Part shown: piece by piece, positions 1-7,099 of the stretch
Layout of the letters: the number at the start of each line of letters is the position of its first letter
Position numbering within the stretch: position 1 is the first letter of the stretch
IMG/VR virus record: IMGVR_UViG_3300028423_000317
Location: 1-40,750 of that record
Length of the DNA: 40,750 nt
Source of the DNA: a virus
Strand: one strand, 5' to 3'
Program-made: the position numbers and the translations under genes
The notes under the pieces: model-generated
The model's input: only the letters and a program-made list of their open reading frames with translations
The model's database searches: none
Told to the model about the DNA's origin: nothing

Positions 1-197
1 GGCGCGTCGAACTCAATCATCACCGACGGCTCGGACACAGTGTCAAGCTCTAAGGGCTCGCTAACCCTAAATGCCCTGTTTTGAGAAAGCGCAGTGCTTC
101 CTTCTTCTACTTTGAGGCGGCGCTGGCCTTCTGCCGGACTCGTCATCAAGTCCGATATAATCCCACCGTTGCCGCCTATTGGGTACGGGTTACTCAT
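1..197 (-). CDS. Partial head-associated structural protein (N-terminal part)
   Basis: The start codon at 197 opens a frame that runs off the left edge after 65 codons (begins MSNPYPIGGNGGIISDL, last visible residues MIEFDAP). It lies just downstream of the major capsid gene on the same strand. Genes starting with a similar SNPYPIGG segment follow the capsid gene in several siphoviruses and encode a minor head or decoration-type protein; that resemblance is from memory, not a search. The start overlaps the stop of the preceding 30-codon ORF, which suggests translational coupling. Its exact role is unknown. Confidence 0.6.
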   Translation of the reverse strand, partial: MSNPYPIGGNGGIISDLMTSPAEGQRRLKVEEGSTALSQNRAFRVSEPLELDTVSEPSVMIEFDA

Positions 198-282
198 GGC
201 TGCGGTTGCTCTTTGCGCTCACGGCGGCGCTGTTGAATGCGCCATGTGCGATATAAAAAAGAGCTTGGCGGCGCATAATCAT
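190..282 (-). CDS. Possible 30-aa coupled small ORF
   Basis: A short frame (MIMRRQALFYIAHGAFNS...) begins in a 4-nt ATGA overlap with the stop of the upstream 47-aa gene. It ends inside the start of the next structural gene (ATGAGTAA arrangement). The chain of overlaps is what one expects of translationally coupled phage genes. The peptide matches nothing I recognise, and no good ribosome binding site stands alone in front of it. It may simply be a spacer ORF that lets ribosomes reach the next start. Confidence 0.35.
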   Translation of the reverse strand: MIMRRQALFYIAHGAFNSAAVSAKSNRSHE

Positions 283-422
283 TCTTCTTTTGATTTTGAC
301 TTGCCATCTTCTTTCGCCTTCTGCTGTTTCTTGACTGGTTGCTTAGGCGCTGGTTTTTCACCATTGCGCAAGCGCTGGTCAATCTTGTTCGCTGTCTCTA
401 ACATTTCTTGCATCGTAGGCAT
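279..422 (-). CDS. Small charged hypothetical protein downstream of capsid
   Basis: This frame encodes 47 residues (MPTMQEMLETANKIDQRLRN...KEE). A strong AAGGAGTG ribosome binding site lies 5-6 nt before the ATG. The N-terminal half could form a short amphipathic helix; the C-terminal half is rich in Lys, Gln and Glu and probably disordered. It sits just after the capsid terminator hairpin, so it relies on readthrough or on a promoter I cannot identify. I do not recognise the family. Its position suggests a head-module accessory role, but that is inference only. Confidence 0.6.
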   Translation of the reverse strand: MPTMQEMLETANKIDQRLRNGEKPAPKQPVKKQQKAKEDGKSKSKEE

Positions 423-433
423 AAATCACTCCT

Positions 434-467
434 TATAAAAAAGCCCCGCCCATAGCAGGCAGGGCTT
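434..467 (-). terminator. Rho-independent terminator after capsid gene
   Basis: Read leftwards, an AAGCCC...GGGCTT stem with a GC-rich inner part (arms near 441-450 and 458-467) is followed by a run of six T. It closes the scaffold-capsid transcription unit. Confidence 0.8.
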
Positions 468-487
468 GTGTCACTATTGCGCTAGTC

Positions 488-1501
488 TTATCCGTTTGTC
501 TTAAGAAAACTTAACGGAACATTTTTTCTTTCGATAACGCGATCCCAAGAAGTAGCAGCAGCCAACTCAGATAGAGTAAAGCTCTCGCCCGCTGGCGTGC
601 CGGTATTCTGGAAGCCGAAAGGATGCAACAACCAAGTGTTACGCAACCATAAGGTTTCGATACCGCCACCGTTGCCTTGCTCTGGTGCGCGGTCAAGCTC
701 TACTGGCATATCAGGAGCGCCAACACCATAACCAAACGCGCCTGCACCAAACAGGATAGACGTGTAAACAAAACCAGACGTGCCGCCTGCTTCAACTGGC
801 AAGCCATCATCAAGGATAACGCGACGACCCAAGTAAGTTGGGATAGTCAACTGACCTTGTGAGTCAGGGATAAAGTCGATGTCGTCATTGTCAACCATGC
901 GCTTATACACAACAGAGTGAACCGCAATCGCTGAATAGTCATCGAAGTGGTCGCCTGATGTGAACGCAGCACTGGTGAACGCTGAACGTGAGAACAGGCT
1001 GTCAGCGGTTGCGTTGTTACCGTCCGCGATTGATACGTCGTTAACCATATCGCTAGAGTCGTTTGCCACGTTGTCAGCTAACACGCCGTTGCAGGCTGCA
1101 ACTAAGCGACGCTGCCATTGGCGCTGGAAGTACATATCGGTACGCGCCCGAATATGGTCCATTGCTTTTGGCCCCATAGCTAACTCGGATGCTAAATCAG
1201 CAACCTGCCAGCCTTGGTTAACAAAAGCTTTACGCGCAATCTGCTCGCCCTGCACGACTTTCTGCGGAGTGGCAGAATCAGCAGGGTTATCGTTTGAATA
1301 GTTAACCTCAATCGAGCCGTCCAAATCTTTCCAGAATGGAAGCTCTGCGGTTTTACCTGCGGCACTTGCTAATTCGTCAAGTAAGCCGTTTTGGTTGATA
1401 ATGCCCGACTGGAAAAACGCGGTTTTCTCAGGGCCGTTAACAGGTGCTAAGTCACGAAATACCGTGACATCAATTACATCGGATAGGCGTGTAGTAGCCA
1501 T
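488..1501 (-). CDS. Major capsid protein
   Basis: This gene makes the shell subunit of the head, about 337 residues (MATTRLSDVIDVTVFRDLAPVNG...). The N-terminus, the VADLASELAMGPKAMDHIRAR segment with QRQWQRRLVAACNGVLAD after it, and the C-terminal WDRVIERKNVPL resemble the HK97-fold capsid group that Pfam calls major capsid protein 13-like; this is recalled similarity. The upstream ATG at 1507 is too close to the GAGG ribosome binding site, so the ATG at 1501 (about 9 nt from GAGG) is preferred. It lies directly behind the scaffold gene and portal gene and ends at a terminator, as expected for a head operon. No maturation protease is visible nearby, so assembly probably depends on the scaffold. 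Confidence 0.9.
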   Translation of the reverse strand: MATTRLSDVIDVTVFRDLAPVNGPEKTAFFQSGIINQNGLLDELASAAGKTAELPFWKDLDGSIEVNYSNDNPADSATPQKVVQGEQIARKAFVNQGWQVADLASELAMGPKAMDHIRARTDMYFQRQWQRRLVAACNGVLADNVANDSSDMVNDVSIADGNNATADSLFSRSAFTSAAFTSGDHFDDYSAIAVHSVVYKRMVDNDDIDFIPDSQGQLTIPTYLGRRVILDDGLPVEAGGTSGFVYTSILFGAGAFGYGVGAPDMPVELDRAPEQGNGGGIETLWLRNTWLLHPFGFQNTGTPAGESFTLSELAAATSWDRVIERKNVPLSFLKTNG

Positions 1502-1512
1502 AATCATTTACC

Positions 1513-1737
1513 TCAACTGTTGTTAAATTCAGCTTTGAGGCGCTCATATTCTGCTGGATTGCTTTTACGTAGCTCTGCCAGCTCTGCGCCGTTCATTTCG
1601 TTAAATTTCTTTTTAACGGCACCGCCGCTTCCAGAACCTTTAGACTGACCACCGCCACTTGTGACGATTCCAGACTTTAAAAGCGGGGCAAAGGCATCAT
1701 CTTTTTCGATTTCACCTTTAAACCCTGCCATATCCAA
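1513..1737 (-). pseudogene. C-terminal part of scaffold protein, out of frame
   Basis: This frame continues the scaffold gene after a frameshift near 1784-1789. The shifted frame reads PTQTGEATFLDENGSATSLDMAGFKGEIEKDDAFAPLLK, the usual scaffold C-terminal region, and ends in a basic tail (KFNEMNGAELAELRKSNPAEYERLKAEFNNS). That tail is typical of the capsid-binding end of scaffolding proteins. An ATG at 1737 could start it alone, but no good ribosome binding site precedes it. Without fusion to the upstream frame, the scaffold would lack its capsid-interaction end. Confidence 0.65.
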
Positions 1738-2270
1738 TGAGGTGGCACTGCCATTCTCATCCAGAAAAGTTGCTTCACCCGTTTGTGTGGGTCAATATCA
1801 ATTCGACTTGAGATAAGCGCTTTAAATGCTTTGTGTGCCTTGTCGTGCGCCAACTCTGCGCTCAGGTCTGACACTATGCTGTTGCGCTTATCTGCCTTAA
1901 TCTGTTTCTCAAGCGTTTCCAGTCGCTCTTTGTACTGGTGTTCGCTTTCCTCGCTGCGCTTCTTCATATCAGCCAACTGCTGCTGATAGCGCTCTTCAAT
2001 AGCTTTTACGTCGCCATTGGTTCGAGCTTTTTCCAGTGCTTCCGCACGCGCCTGCTCGATTTCTTTTTTCTTATCTTCCTCATACCCGTTAAGTCGCTCT
2101 TCCAGCTCTTTGGCTCGTTGGTCGGCGCTCTTGTACTTACCGTCCAAGTCATCCAAAGTCTGCTTCAGCTTGGCATCCTTGACGGGTACATATTCCTCGC
2201 CGTCCTGCACAAACGCCTCTTTCGCGTAATCGGGTAAATCTTCGTACTGCTCTTTCGTTAGTTTAGACAT
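1677..2270 (-). CDS. Capsid assembly scaffold protein, frameshifted
   Basis: The gene encodes the internal scaffold that guides capsid assembly. From the ATG at 2270 the frame gives MSKLTKEQYEDLPDYAKEAF, then a long highly charged coiled coil (about residues 45-130), then SAELAHDKAHKAFKALISSRIDIDP. This is the standard layout of phage scaffolds that precede the capsid gene. After IDIDP the frame becomes implausible (HKRVKQLFWMRM...). The -1 frame instead restores QTGEATFLDENGSATSLDMAGFK and runs to 1513. A 2-nt CA insertion in a CACACA run (plus-strand TGTGTG, 1784-1789) explains it. The intact product would be about 252 residues. The gene should be essential, so a sequence error is quite possible. 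Confidence 0.8.
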   Translation of the reverse strand: MSKLTKEQYEDLPDYAKEAFVQDGEEYVPVKDAKLKQTLDDLDGKYKSADQRAKELEERLNGYEEDKKKEIEQARAEALEKARTNGDVKAIEERYQQQLADMKKRSEESEHQYKERLETLEKQIKADKRNSIVSDLSAELAHDKAHKAFKALISSRIDIDPHKRVKQLFWMRMAVPPHWIWQGLKVKSKKMMPLPRF

Positions 2271-2319
2271 GGCACAGCCCTATCATCGTTGGTTTCGCGG
2301 TACAACCGCATTCATGTAA

Positions 2320-2348
2320 ATTATTACACTGGTCAGACCAGTTGTCAA
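2320..2348 (-). promoter_or_regulatory. Late promoter with palindromic operator (scaffold-capsid unit)
   Basis: Read leftwards there is a perfect -35 TTGACA (2343-2348), a 17-bp spacer and a -10 AATAAT (2320-2325). The spacer contains the palindrome ACTGGTCTGACCAGT (2328-2342). The site lies between portal and scaffold genes. A protein bound here would occlude RNA polymerase. Confidence 0.8.
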
Positions 2349-2349
2349 A

Positions 2350-3858
2350 CTATTGACTATCTTGCTGTTGTCGCGGCAACTGATTAGCAATCGAACTAAT
2401 GCTTGGCGCTTCTTCCTCAAGATTAGCCAGCCACACCTCAATCTCTTCGCCTGTACCCCATCCGCCTTGCTCAAGAATCTTAATGGCTTGCTCGGTGGTG
2501 TATAAGCCTTCGGTTTTCGCGTCCAGTAATACACGCACCTCTTCAACGGATAACTTAGGCGTTGCAAAGTCGCGCGGTAAGTCAATTACGATTTGGTCAA
2601 GTGCCGCCTCAACAGCGTCAGGCTGAAACAGTCCCTCGAACATACCGCAGTAAGCGACCATGCGCTTCCATGCGTATTCGAGCTGCGAGGCGATAGATTC
2701 CAACATGGCGTTCTGCTCGGTTGCATCAATGTCAGCCTCGGTCGCTGTACGTTGCTGCTGCATTCCGTCTTTGAACACGCCGCCAAGCGCTTTAACCTTT
2801 TTGCTGTTATCTTCAAAGTATCGCTCAAAGCCTTCCAGCTCTGTGTTGACGCTCTTAATGTCAACCTCAACCTCGTTGGGTAGGTTGTTTGCGCAACCCG
2901 GCCCCCATGCCATTTGCTCGCGCCCGTTGACCTCAACAAAAATATCTTTATCACCTTGTTTCCAACCTTTCGTAAATGTGGTTGGCACAAGGTAACGCAT
3001 GGCCTCTTTGTAATCAGCCGATACACGGTAACGGTACAGAGCAGACTCGCATATTGGATATAACATACCCATACCTTGCGGCAGGTCACCAACGGGTAAT
3101 TCTTCATCACTAACAATCTCAACGGGTAGCCATTTCAAGTTAGAGCCGCCGATGGTCACGTAGTCGCGCTCACCGCCTTTGCCGTCAACCTCTTTATACT
3201 GGTAGTAATTGCCATCTTCATCCAGCGCCAGAGTCAAGAATGACTCAATCGGGTCACGCACATTGGTTTCAGGATTAAACTCGTAGCCTGTTTCGCGCAG
3301 CTTGACATACGACAACTGCATCACACCGTTTATGCGGCGGTAGTTCCAGTCTACCAATGCCTCGCGGGTGTACTGCTTAATCGTTGCGCGTGGCGCTAAT
3401 TCTTCCGCGTCTGCTTTGGTAAGTTGGCTGATGTCAATATCCGACAAGCCTTGATAATCAGCTACTAGAACATGGTACTTCGTCTGGAAGATATTAGACG
3501 TGCAAGACTCAAGAGCGGACAGTAAAGGCGTGCCGTCACCGTCTGCGTTCTGAATAAGGTAGTTTAGACGTTCAGGTAGGTCGGTAGTTGTATTGCTAAC
3601 ACGCATCTTGCCTAGCCATGCGCGCAAGGATAAAGCAGGGTAGTTGTCGAACTCAGCGCCTTTAATGTACATATCGTAACGGGCTTGCTGCTCTTTGCTT
3701 TCAGTGTCAACTTGCGATGGGTGGGGTAGGTAGTTGTATTTCTCGCGCTTGACTCGCCACGCCCCCTCCACACAATCGCGGACGGTTTCAAGTGCTTCAA
3801 CCGTTTCCGTGTAATGCGGGTGAACGTCTGCGGAGTTGTAGCTGTAATCGTGCGCCAT
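2350..3858 (-). CDS. Portal protein (DUF4055 family)
   Basis: The gene encodes 502 residues and matches the DUF4055 group of phage portal-like proteins. Recognisable parts are the N-terminal HPHYTETVEALETVRDCVEGAWRVKREKYNYLPHP, the central WLPVEIVSDEE, the YLVPTTFTKGWKQGDK segment, MAWGPGCANNLP, and the helix-rich C-terminus. Such proteins form the dodecameric ring at the unique head vertex through which DNA is packaged. The order terminase, (accessory genes), MuF, portal, scaffold, capsid along the minus strand agrees. The ATG at 3858 has only a weak AGGG ribosome binding site. It has its own operator-bearing promoter at 3889-3917. Confidence 0.88.
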   Translation of the reverse strand: MAHDYSYNSADVHPHYTETVEALETVRDCVEGAWRVKREKYNYLPHPSQVDTESKEQQARYDMYIKGAEFDNYPALSLRAWLGKMRVSNTTTDLPERLNYLIQNADGDGTPLLSALESCTSNIFQTKYHVLVADYQGLSDIDISQLTKADAEELAPRATIKQYTREALVDWNYRRINGVMQLSYVKLRETGYEFNPETNVRDPIESFLTLALDEDGNYYQYKEVDGKGGERDYVTIGGSNLKWLPVEIVSDEELPVGDLPQGMGMLYPICESALYRYRVSADYKEAMRYLVPTTFTKGWKQGDKDIFVEVNGREQMAWGPGCANNLPNEVEVDIKSVNTELEGFERYFEDNSKKVKALGGVFKDGMQQQRTATEADIDATEQNAMLESIASQLEYAWKRMVAYCGMFEGLFQPDAVEAALDQIVIDLPRDFATPKLSVEEVRVLLDAKTEGLYTTEQAIKILEQGGWGTGEEIEVWLANLEEEAPSISSIANQLPRQQQDSQ

Positions 3859-3888
3859 ACCAAAGCCCTGAGTTGGTTAATTAAGGCT

Positions 3889-3917
3889 AGTATAACACTG
3901 GTACGACCAGTTGCAAA
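3889..3917 (-). promoter_or_regulatory. Late promoter with palindromic operator (portal)
   Basis: Leftward -35 TTTGCA (3912-3917), 17-bp spacer, -10 TATACT (3889-3894). The spacer contains ACTGGTCGTACCAGT (3897-3911). It sits in the short gap between the MuF-like gene and the portal start. Confidence 0.8.
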
Positions 3918-3918
3918 C

Positions 3919-4932
3919 TTATAGGTCGATACCCTCCCTTCGCGCAATCTCTTGAAGCGTTAACGGGCGTAATGATGCGTCCGTTAAGTTTCTCAAAGAC
4001 AACTTACCCTCACGAAACAACCTAGCACGCTCAACGCCTAATAAATCCTCTTGCCAGTCTTTTGATTGGCGACTCACGAAGCTGTCAATCTCGGTACTTG
4101 CGCGAACCTGTTGTGTTTTGCCTGAATCACCACGGGCAGCGCGTGTTCCTGTTAGCTGTTGGCCGTCTGCCATTGGAATAATCTGAGTCCTACACCCAAA
4201 ATGATAGCTTGGGTAGCCTATAGGAGACTGACCAACTGGCCAGCCTTCTTGACCGTAACGAGCTGATATACTTAGACAAATATCAGTCGTGCGCGAATCA
4301 AACGTACTGAGAGGAACTTCCCTAGTCACAACATCAGGATTCGCCGCAGCAAACGCACGCCGCCCAATGGTCGAGTAGTGATTAGTTGCAGTGCGTGCCA
4401 GTGTTTCGGCGTTTCTGGCTATTTCACTATCAAAGCGGCGGCTAATTTCACGGCGCATTTCTCTGGCAGTCCAGCCCTCCGCATAGGCTGTACGCAATAC
4501 ATTCGACACGGCGCGCATTTGTGACTCTTGATTCGCTTGCACAAAGTCAGGCCATAGGCCGGTATTGAATTTGTCGCCACTTCTGAGGACCATCATCGTA
4601 TTATCAGCCAACCGCTTAACACGCTCGCTCGTAGCAGCCGCACCGCCTATCAACTCAGCAAAGAACCTGTTGTCATAATCGGCTAGGCTGTCTAGGTCAT
4701 CCTGTAACGCCGCCCAACCCTCTTGGTCACGAATAACCCGGCGTATCTCTGCTTCTAATGCGCGGAGTTGGCGCTGGCTTGTGATTGAGTCCGTTTCTGC
4801 CAGTAAGCGGCGAATGTCCCGCAAGGTCTGTGCGAGTGATGGCGCAATGTGCGCTTGGTAGCCTTGGGTTTCTAGTCTGGCTAAATACGTTTGGTGATTA
4901 AGGATTTTGTCTAGGTTGATGTTAGTCGCCAC
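3919..4932 (-). CDS. MuF-like minor head / head morphogenesis protein
   Basis: The gene encodes 337 residues. The second half carries the phage Mu gpF / SPP1 gp7 signature: EIARNAETLARTATNHYSTIGRRA, then STFDSRTTDICLSI, then GYPSYHFGCRTQIIPM, the usual H-x-x-C-R motif. Members sit next to the portal and are carried into the virion in a few copies. The start codon is GTG at 4932, set by AGGAGA six bases upstream. It overlaps the stop of the 60-aa gene before it. The C-terminal extension after PM (about 90 residues) has no recognised domain; MuF proteins sometimes carry toxin domains there, but I see no such motif. Confidence 0.87.
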   Translation of the reverse strand: MATNINLDKILNHQTYLARLETQGYQAHIAPSLAQTLRDIRRLLAETDSITSQRQLRALEAEIRRVIRDQEGWAALQDDLDSLADYDNRFFAELIGGAAATSERVKRLADNTMMVLRSGDKFNTGLWPDFVQANQESQMRAVSNVLRTAYAEGWTAREMRREISRRFDSEIARNAETLARTATNHYSTIGRRAFAAANPDVVTREVPLSTFDSRTTDICLSISARYGQEGWPVGQSPIGYPSYHFGCRTQIIPMADGQQLTGTRAARGDSGKTQQVRASTEIDSFVSRQSKDWQEDLLGVERARLFREGKLSLRNLTDASLRPLTLQEIARREGIDL

Positions 4933-5104
4933 GCTCTATCTCCTGCAATACAAAAGCCGCCATCGCCTCCTGCTGGCTTGGCGTTGTGTCATGGTGTCCG
5001 CGTGCAATGAAACGCAATTCAGCCGCAGGAATCACCACAGGCTCGCCGTGTGCGTCGTTGGCGATTAGGGCTGGTTGATTAACTGTAAGTGAAGTGACGG
5101 ACAT
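4922..5104 (-). CDS. Small hypothetical protein upstream of MuF gene
   Basis: This is a 60-residue acidic protein (MSVTSLTVNQPALIANDAHGEPVVIPAAELRFIARGHHDTTPSQQ...). It starts directly after the stop of an 18-codon ORF (TGAATG) and overlaps the GTG start of the MuF-like gene by 11 nt, so it is probably translated. I do not recognise a family. The repeated valine/proline pattern suggests a small beta-rich fold. Its place in the head operon hints at a structural or assembly accessory role. Confidence 0.6.
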   Translation of the reverse strand: MSVTSLTVNQPALIANDAHGEPVVIPAAELRFIARGHHDTTPSQQEAMAAFVLQEIERGD

Positions 5105-5161
5105 TCAGCCATCACCATATCCGATATTGTAACTACCGCCGCCTACTTTCTCTTTATTCAT
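5105..5161 (-). CDS. Possible 18-aa leader ORF
   Basis: A very short ORF (MNKEKVGGGSYNIGYGDG) ends exactly one base before the ATG of the next gene. It lies immediately after a terminator hairpin. It may be a real micropeptide or a leader that delivers ribosomes to the 60-aa gene. The evidence is position only; no clear ribosome binding site is seen. Confidence 0.3.
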   Translation of the reverse strand: MNKEKVGGGSYNIGYGDG

Positions 5162-5199
5162 AAAATAAAACCCCTAACGTGGTTGATAGGGTTAGTATA
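5162..5199 (-). terminator. Terminator, overlapping an extended -10 promoter candidate
   Basis: Read leftwards, AACCCTA...TAGGGGTT forms a hairpin (arms 5187-5193 and 5169-5176, one bulge) followed by TTTTATTTTA. It ends the unit that begins at the methyltransferase. Just upstream, TGCTATACT (5194-5202) is an extended -10 without a good -35, and could restart transcription for the MuF unit; that part is weak. Confidence 0.65.
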
Positions 5200-5203
5200 G
5201 CAA

Positions 5204-5374
5204 TCAATCTTCTTGCGGGCTAGTCGTGGTCGGGAATGTGTATTCAGCGCCGCACTCTCTATCACTGCAAACAATACGGTCGTTATCCCAGCCGCCGCCG
5301 TAAATCGCTATCGTCGGGCTTTCGCAAATCTCGCACTTGATGTTGCGGTCGGCCATTTCTTGGAATAGAGTCAT
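5204..5374 (-). CDS. Small zinc-ribbon-like protein
   Basis: The 56-residue product (MTLFQEMADRNIKCEICESPTIAIYGGG...) has two cysteine pairs, C-x2-C near residues 14-17 and C-x4-C near 36-41. This pattern is consistent with a zinc ribbon. An AAGGAG ribosome binding site precedes the ATG, which overlaps the stop of the preceding gene (ATGA). It belongs to a string of tightly coupled small genes. The function is unknown; small zinc ribbons in phages often bind nucleic acid or host proteins. Confidence 0.65.
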   Translation of the reverse strand: MTLFQEMADRNIKCEICESPTIAIYGGGWDNDRIVCSDRECGAEYTFPTTTSPQED

Positions 5375-5562
5375 TGTTGCTCCTTATCCTTGTATGGCAG
5401 AGATGGGTCGTAATAACCATAAGCAAAATAGCCAACTAGTTTATTGTCCTTCTTGCGTCTAACTTCATACTCTGCAATATGACCGTTAATTGCCTCTTTC
5501 GTGATAAAATAAACCGCACCAAATCGGAGTTTATTGTACAGCTTCCTGATTAACTTATTCAT
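5371..5562 (-). CDS. Small basic hypothetical protein
   Basis: The product has 63 residues (MNKLIRKLYNKLRFGAVYFITKEAINGHIAEYEVRRKKDNKLVGYFAYGYYDPSLPYKDKEQQ). The ATG at 5562 is set by GGAGG six bases upstream; the GTG one codon earlier is too close. The start shares its A with the stop of the 26-aa ORF before it. It is basic at the N-terminus and tyrosine-rich, with a likely beta-hairpin around AEYEVRRKKDNKLVGYFAYG. I do not recognise a family. Confidence 0.6.
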   Translation of the reverse strand: MNKLIRKLYNKLRFGAVYFITKEAINGHIAEYEVRRKKDNKLVGYFAYGYYDPSLPYKDKEQQ

Positions 5563-5642
5563 CACTCACCTCCGTCGCGGATTTTGGCGGCGTGTTTCTT
5601 TGCTTCCGCTGATTCGTCAAACAGTTCATCTCTAACTGTCAT
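5562..5642 (-). CDS. 26-aa coupled small ORF, possibly part of the preceding gene
   Basis: The frame MTVRDELFDESAEAKKHAAKIRDGGE ends in a TGATG overlap with the next gene start, and its own ending supplies that gene's ribosome binding site. It is likely translated. If the T8 run at 5667-5674 were one T longer, the upstream 162-aa gene would read straight into this frame, so it might be the true C-terminus of that gene. No strong ribosome binding site of its own is visible. Confidence 0.4.
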   Translation of the reverse strand: MTVRDELFDESAEAKKHAAKIRDGGE

Positions 5643-5665
5643 GCTCACACCTAGGCAGCACCCCC

Positions 5666-6154
5666 TCAAAAAAAACTTTCCTCCGCCTGTTTCACCCTCA
5701 CTTCGGCTAGGCTGGTTTGGGGTACAGACAATTCCAATGTGCGTAGGTCGTGTATTTCACTCTCTTCAACTAATCCACTCTCCATAGTCTCAGAAACTAG
5801 CGCTTCAATTGCGTCATTCAACCCCTCTCGTAGCCGCTCAACATGCGCCGCCAGTTCGTCGCGCTCTTGTTTGACTTCATCAGCTAAGTGCCACGGAGTC
5901 CAATATCCATCGTCCATAGGCTTTGTTATGGGTTCATACTGTCCATTCCATGAAATGCCATAACGAGGCAGTCCGCTGCCATTTGGTGGAAATGGTGGCA
6001 ATTCAGGCTTGACGCCTTTTAATCTCTCATTCTCACGCCCCAACTGCTCGATTCGGTCGGCGGCTTGCATTTCAATAGTTTCGCTAATATCTATCAAATC
6101 TTCTTCTTGGTGCATTTTCGCAAGCATCTTTAAATCTTTAACTAAATCACTCAT
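5666..6154 (-). CDS. Coiled-coil hypothetical protein
   Basis: This 162-residue protein begins MSDLVKDLKMLAKMHQEEDLIDISETIEMQAADRIEQLGRENERL, a predicted coiled coil. A Pro/Gly-rich middle follows (LPPFPPNGSGLPRYGISWNGQYEPITKPMDDGYWTPWHLADEV), then a second helical stretch. Such proteins with a WTPWHLADE-like motif occur in phage accessory regions, role unknown. It starts in an ATGA overlap with the DUF551 gene. The frame stops right after a run of eight T (plus-strand A8), which makes the C-terminal end sensitive to a homopolymer error. Confidence 0.6.
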   Translation of the reverse strand: MSDLVKDLKMLAKMHQEEDLIDISETIEMQAADRIEQLGRENERLKGVKPELPPFPPNGSGLPRYGISWNGQYEPITKPMDDGYWTPWHLADEVKQERDELAAHVERLREGLNDAIEALVSETMESGLVEESEIHDLRTLELSVPQTSLAEVRVKQAEESFF

Positions 6155-6603
6155 TTGCTCTGCTCCTTTGGTGGTTGTGGTAGTGGCATCCAGTGGGTTA
6201 CTTCAAATACAACGCCGCTCCAATCCTGCATGCCCTCATTATTCCCTGTGTTAATATCCTGAAACCCTTCACATATAGCGAATATGGCGGTTACAATGCC
6301 ATAGCTACTACTACATATGTATTTCCCGCCTTCTTTAGGCAACTCATCCTCAACACTAATCCACGGATTACGCAACCGCTCAATTTCCTCATGCTGGGCT
6401 AGGATTGTGCGGAGGTCTTCAATAGAACTAGTAAGCTCGTAAATCCTACCGTTGTTATACGGCAGCCAGTTTCCTGTTAAGTCATAAAGATAAAGGCCTG
6501 TGCGTTCATCTTCTTTGTAATAAGTGTAATCATCTTTTACATAATGAGTCGCCCCTTTCGGCGCACCATCAAGCACTTGTTTTATTTGTTCGATGTTAAT
6601 CAT
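6151..6603 (-). CDS. DUF551 domain protein
   Basis: The protein has 150 residues. The C-terminal half carries the DUF551 pattern: NPWISVEDELPKEGGKYICSS near residues 79-99 and THWMPLPQPPKE at the end. DUF551 proteins are common in phages and prophages of proteobacteria and their function is unknown. The N-terminal half (MINIEQIKQVLDGAPKGATHYVKDDYTYYK) resembles segments of other phage accessory proteins that describe short beta-strands. It overlaps its neighbours on both sides by a few bases, so it is expressed with them. Confidence 0.75.
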   Translation of the reverse strand: MINIEQIKQVLDGAPKGATHYVKDDYTYYKEDERTGLYLYDLTGNWLPYNNGRIYELTSSIEDLRTILAQHEEIERLRNPWISVEDELPKEGGKYICSSSYGIVTAIFAICEGFQDINTGNNEGMQDWSGVVFEVTHWMPLPQPPKEQSK

Positions 6604-6826
6604 AATCCACCCCCACTAGCGTTAGCTGAACCCTCTCAACGCCTACCGCCTTAAATGCCGTCTCACAAAATTCGCAGTAGATTCGCTCTGACAGCCCATC
6701 AACATCAGCAATCGGAACTGATTTCTGGCTAAAAGTTTTCATCGAACAGCTGCCGCTTTTAGTCTGGTCTGTGAGCGTATTGCCACATATCGGGCAAGTG
6801 AACTGAACTTCGTTATATAATCCCAT
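6596..6826 (-). CDS. Zinc-ribbon-like hypothetical protein
   Basis: The product has 76 residues starting MGLYNEVQFTCPICGNTLTDQTKSGSC. It has two CxxC knuckles (CPIC at residues 11-14 and CEFC near 51-54), a clear zinc-ribbon arrangement. The ATG at 6826 is preferred because AGAGGGAAT lies just before it, while the longer frame to 6853 has no ribosome binding site. It overlaps the DUF551 gene by 8 nt. The function is unknown. Confidence 0.65.
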   Translation of the reverse strand: MGLYNEVQFTCPICGNTLTDQTKSGSCSMKTFSQKSVPIADVDGLSERIYCEFCETAFKAVGVERVQLTLVGVDYD

Positions 6827-6860
6827 ATTCCCTCTCCATCCAATTAAACACACCCAAAGC

Positions 6861-7067
6861 CTAGCACGGTTTTGTGGTGGAAGTGGTATGGCCAGTTAGC
6901 CCCTCTCGGAATATATGCGCCACAACATCAACAGTCCATGAGTCACCCAATAGATTTTCAGCCTGATTGCGTGTTACGTGGGGCTCTACATATCCCACTG
7001 GGAATGTTTGCGCTAACTCTTGCTCCCTTGTGGTCAAGTATCTTGCAAAATCTTCACACTGAACCAA
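6861..7067 (-). pseudogene. C-terminal part of cytosine-C5 methyltransferase, out of frame
   Basis: This frame encodes CEDFARYLTTREQELAQTFPVGYVEPHVTRNQAENLLGDSWTVDVVAHIF, the standard C-terminal end of Dcm-like phage methyltransferases. That region includes the conserved N-A-x-x-L-L-G-D-x-W motif that packs against the cofactor fold. Extending it upstream gives GCLTLKQDRCPNSGLVQ, which joins the N-terminal frame after restoring one base near 7111. As it stands it is separated from the catalytic part and has no convincing start of its own. Confidence 0.75.
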
Positions 7068-7099
7068 CCCACTGTTAGGGCAACGGTCTTGCTTTAACG

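Noticed and set aside
1677-1800. Programmed -1 frameshift in the scaffold gene
   Set aside because: No X-XXY-YYZ heptamer lies where the frame must change; CAC-AAA and CTT-TTC do not allow good re-pairing. A 2-nt indel in the CA run is simpler.
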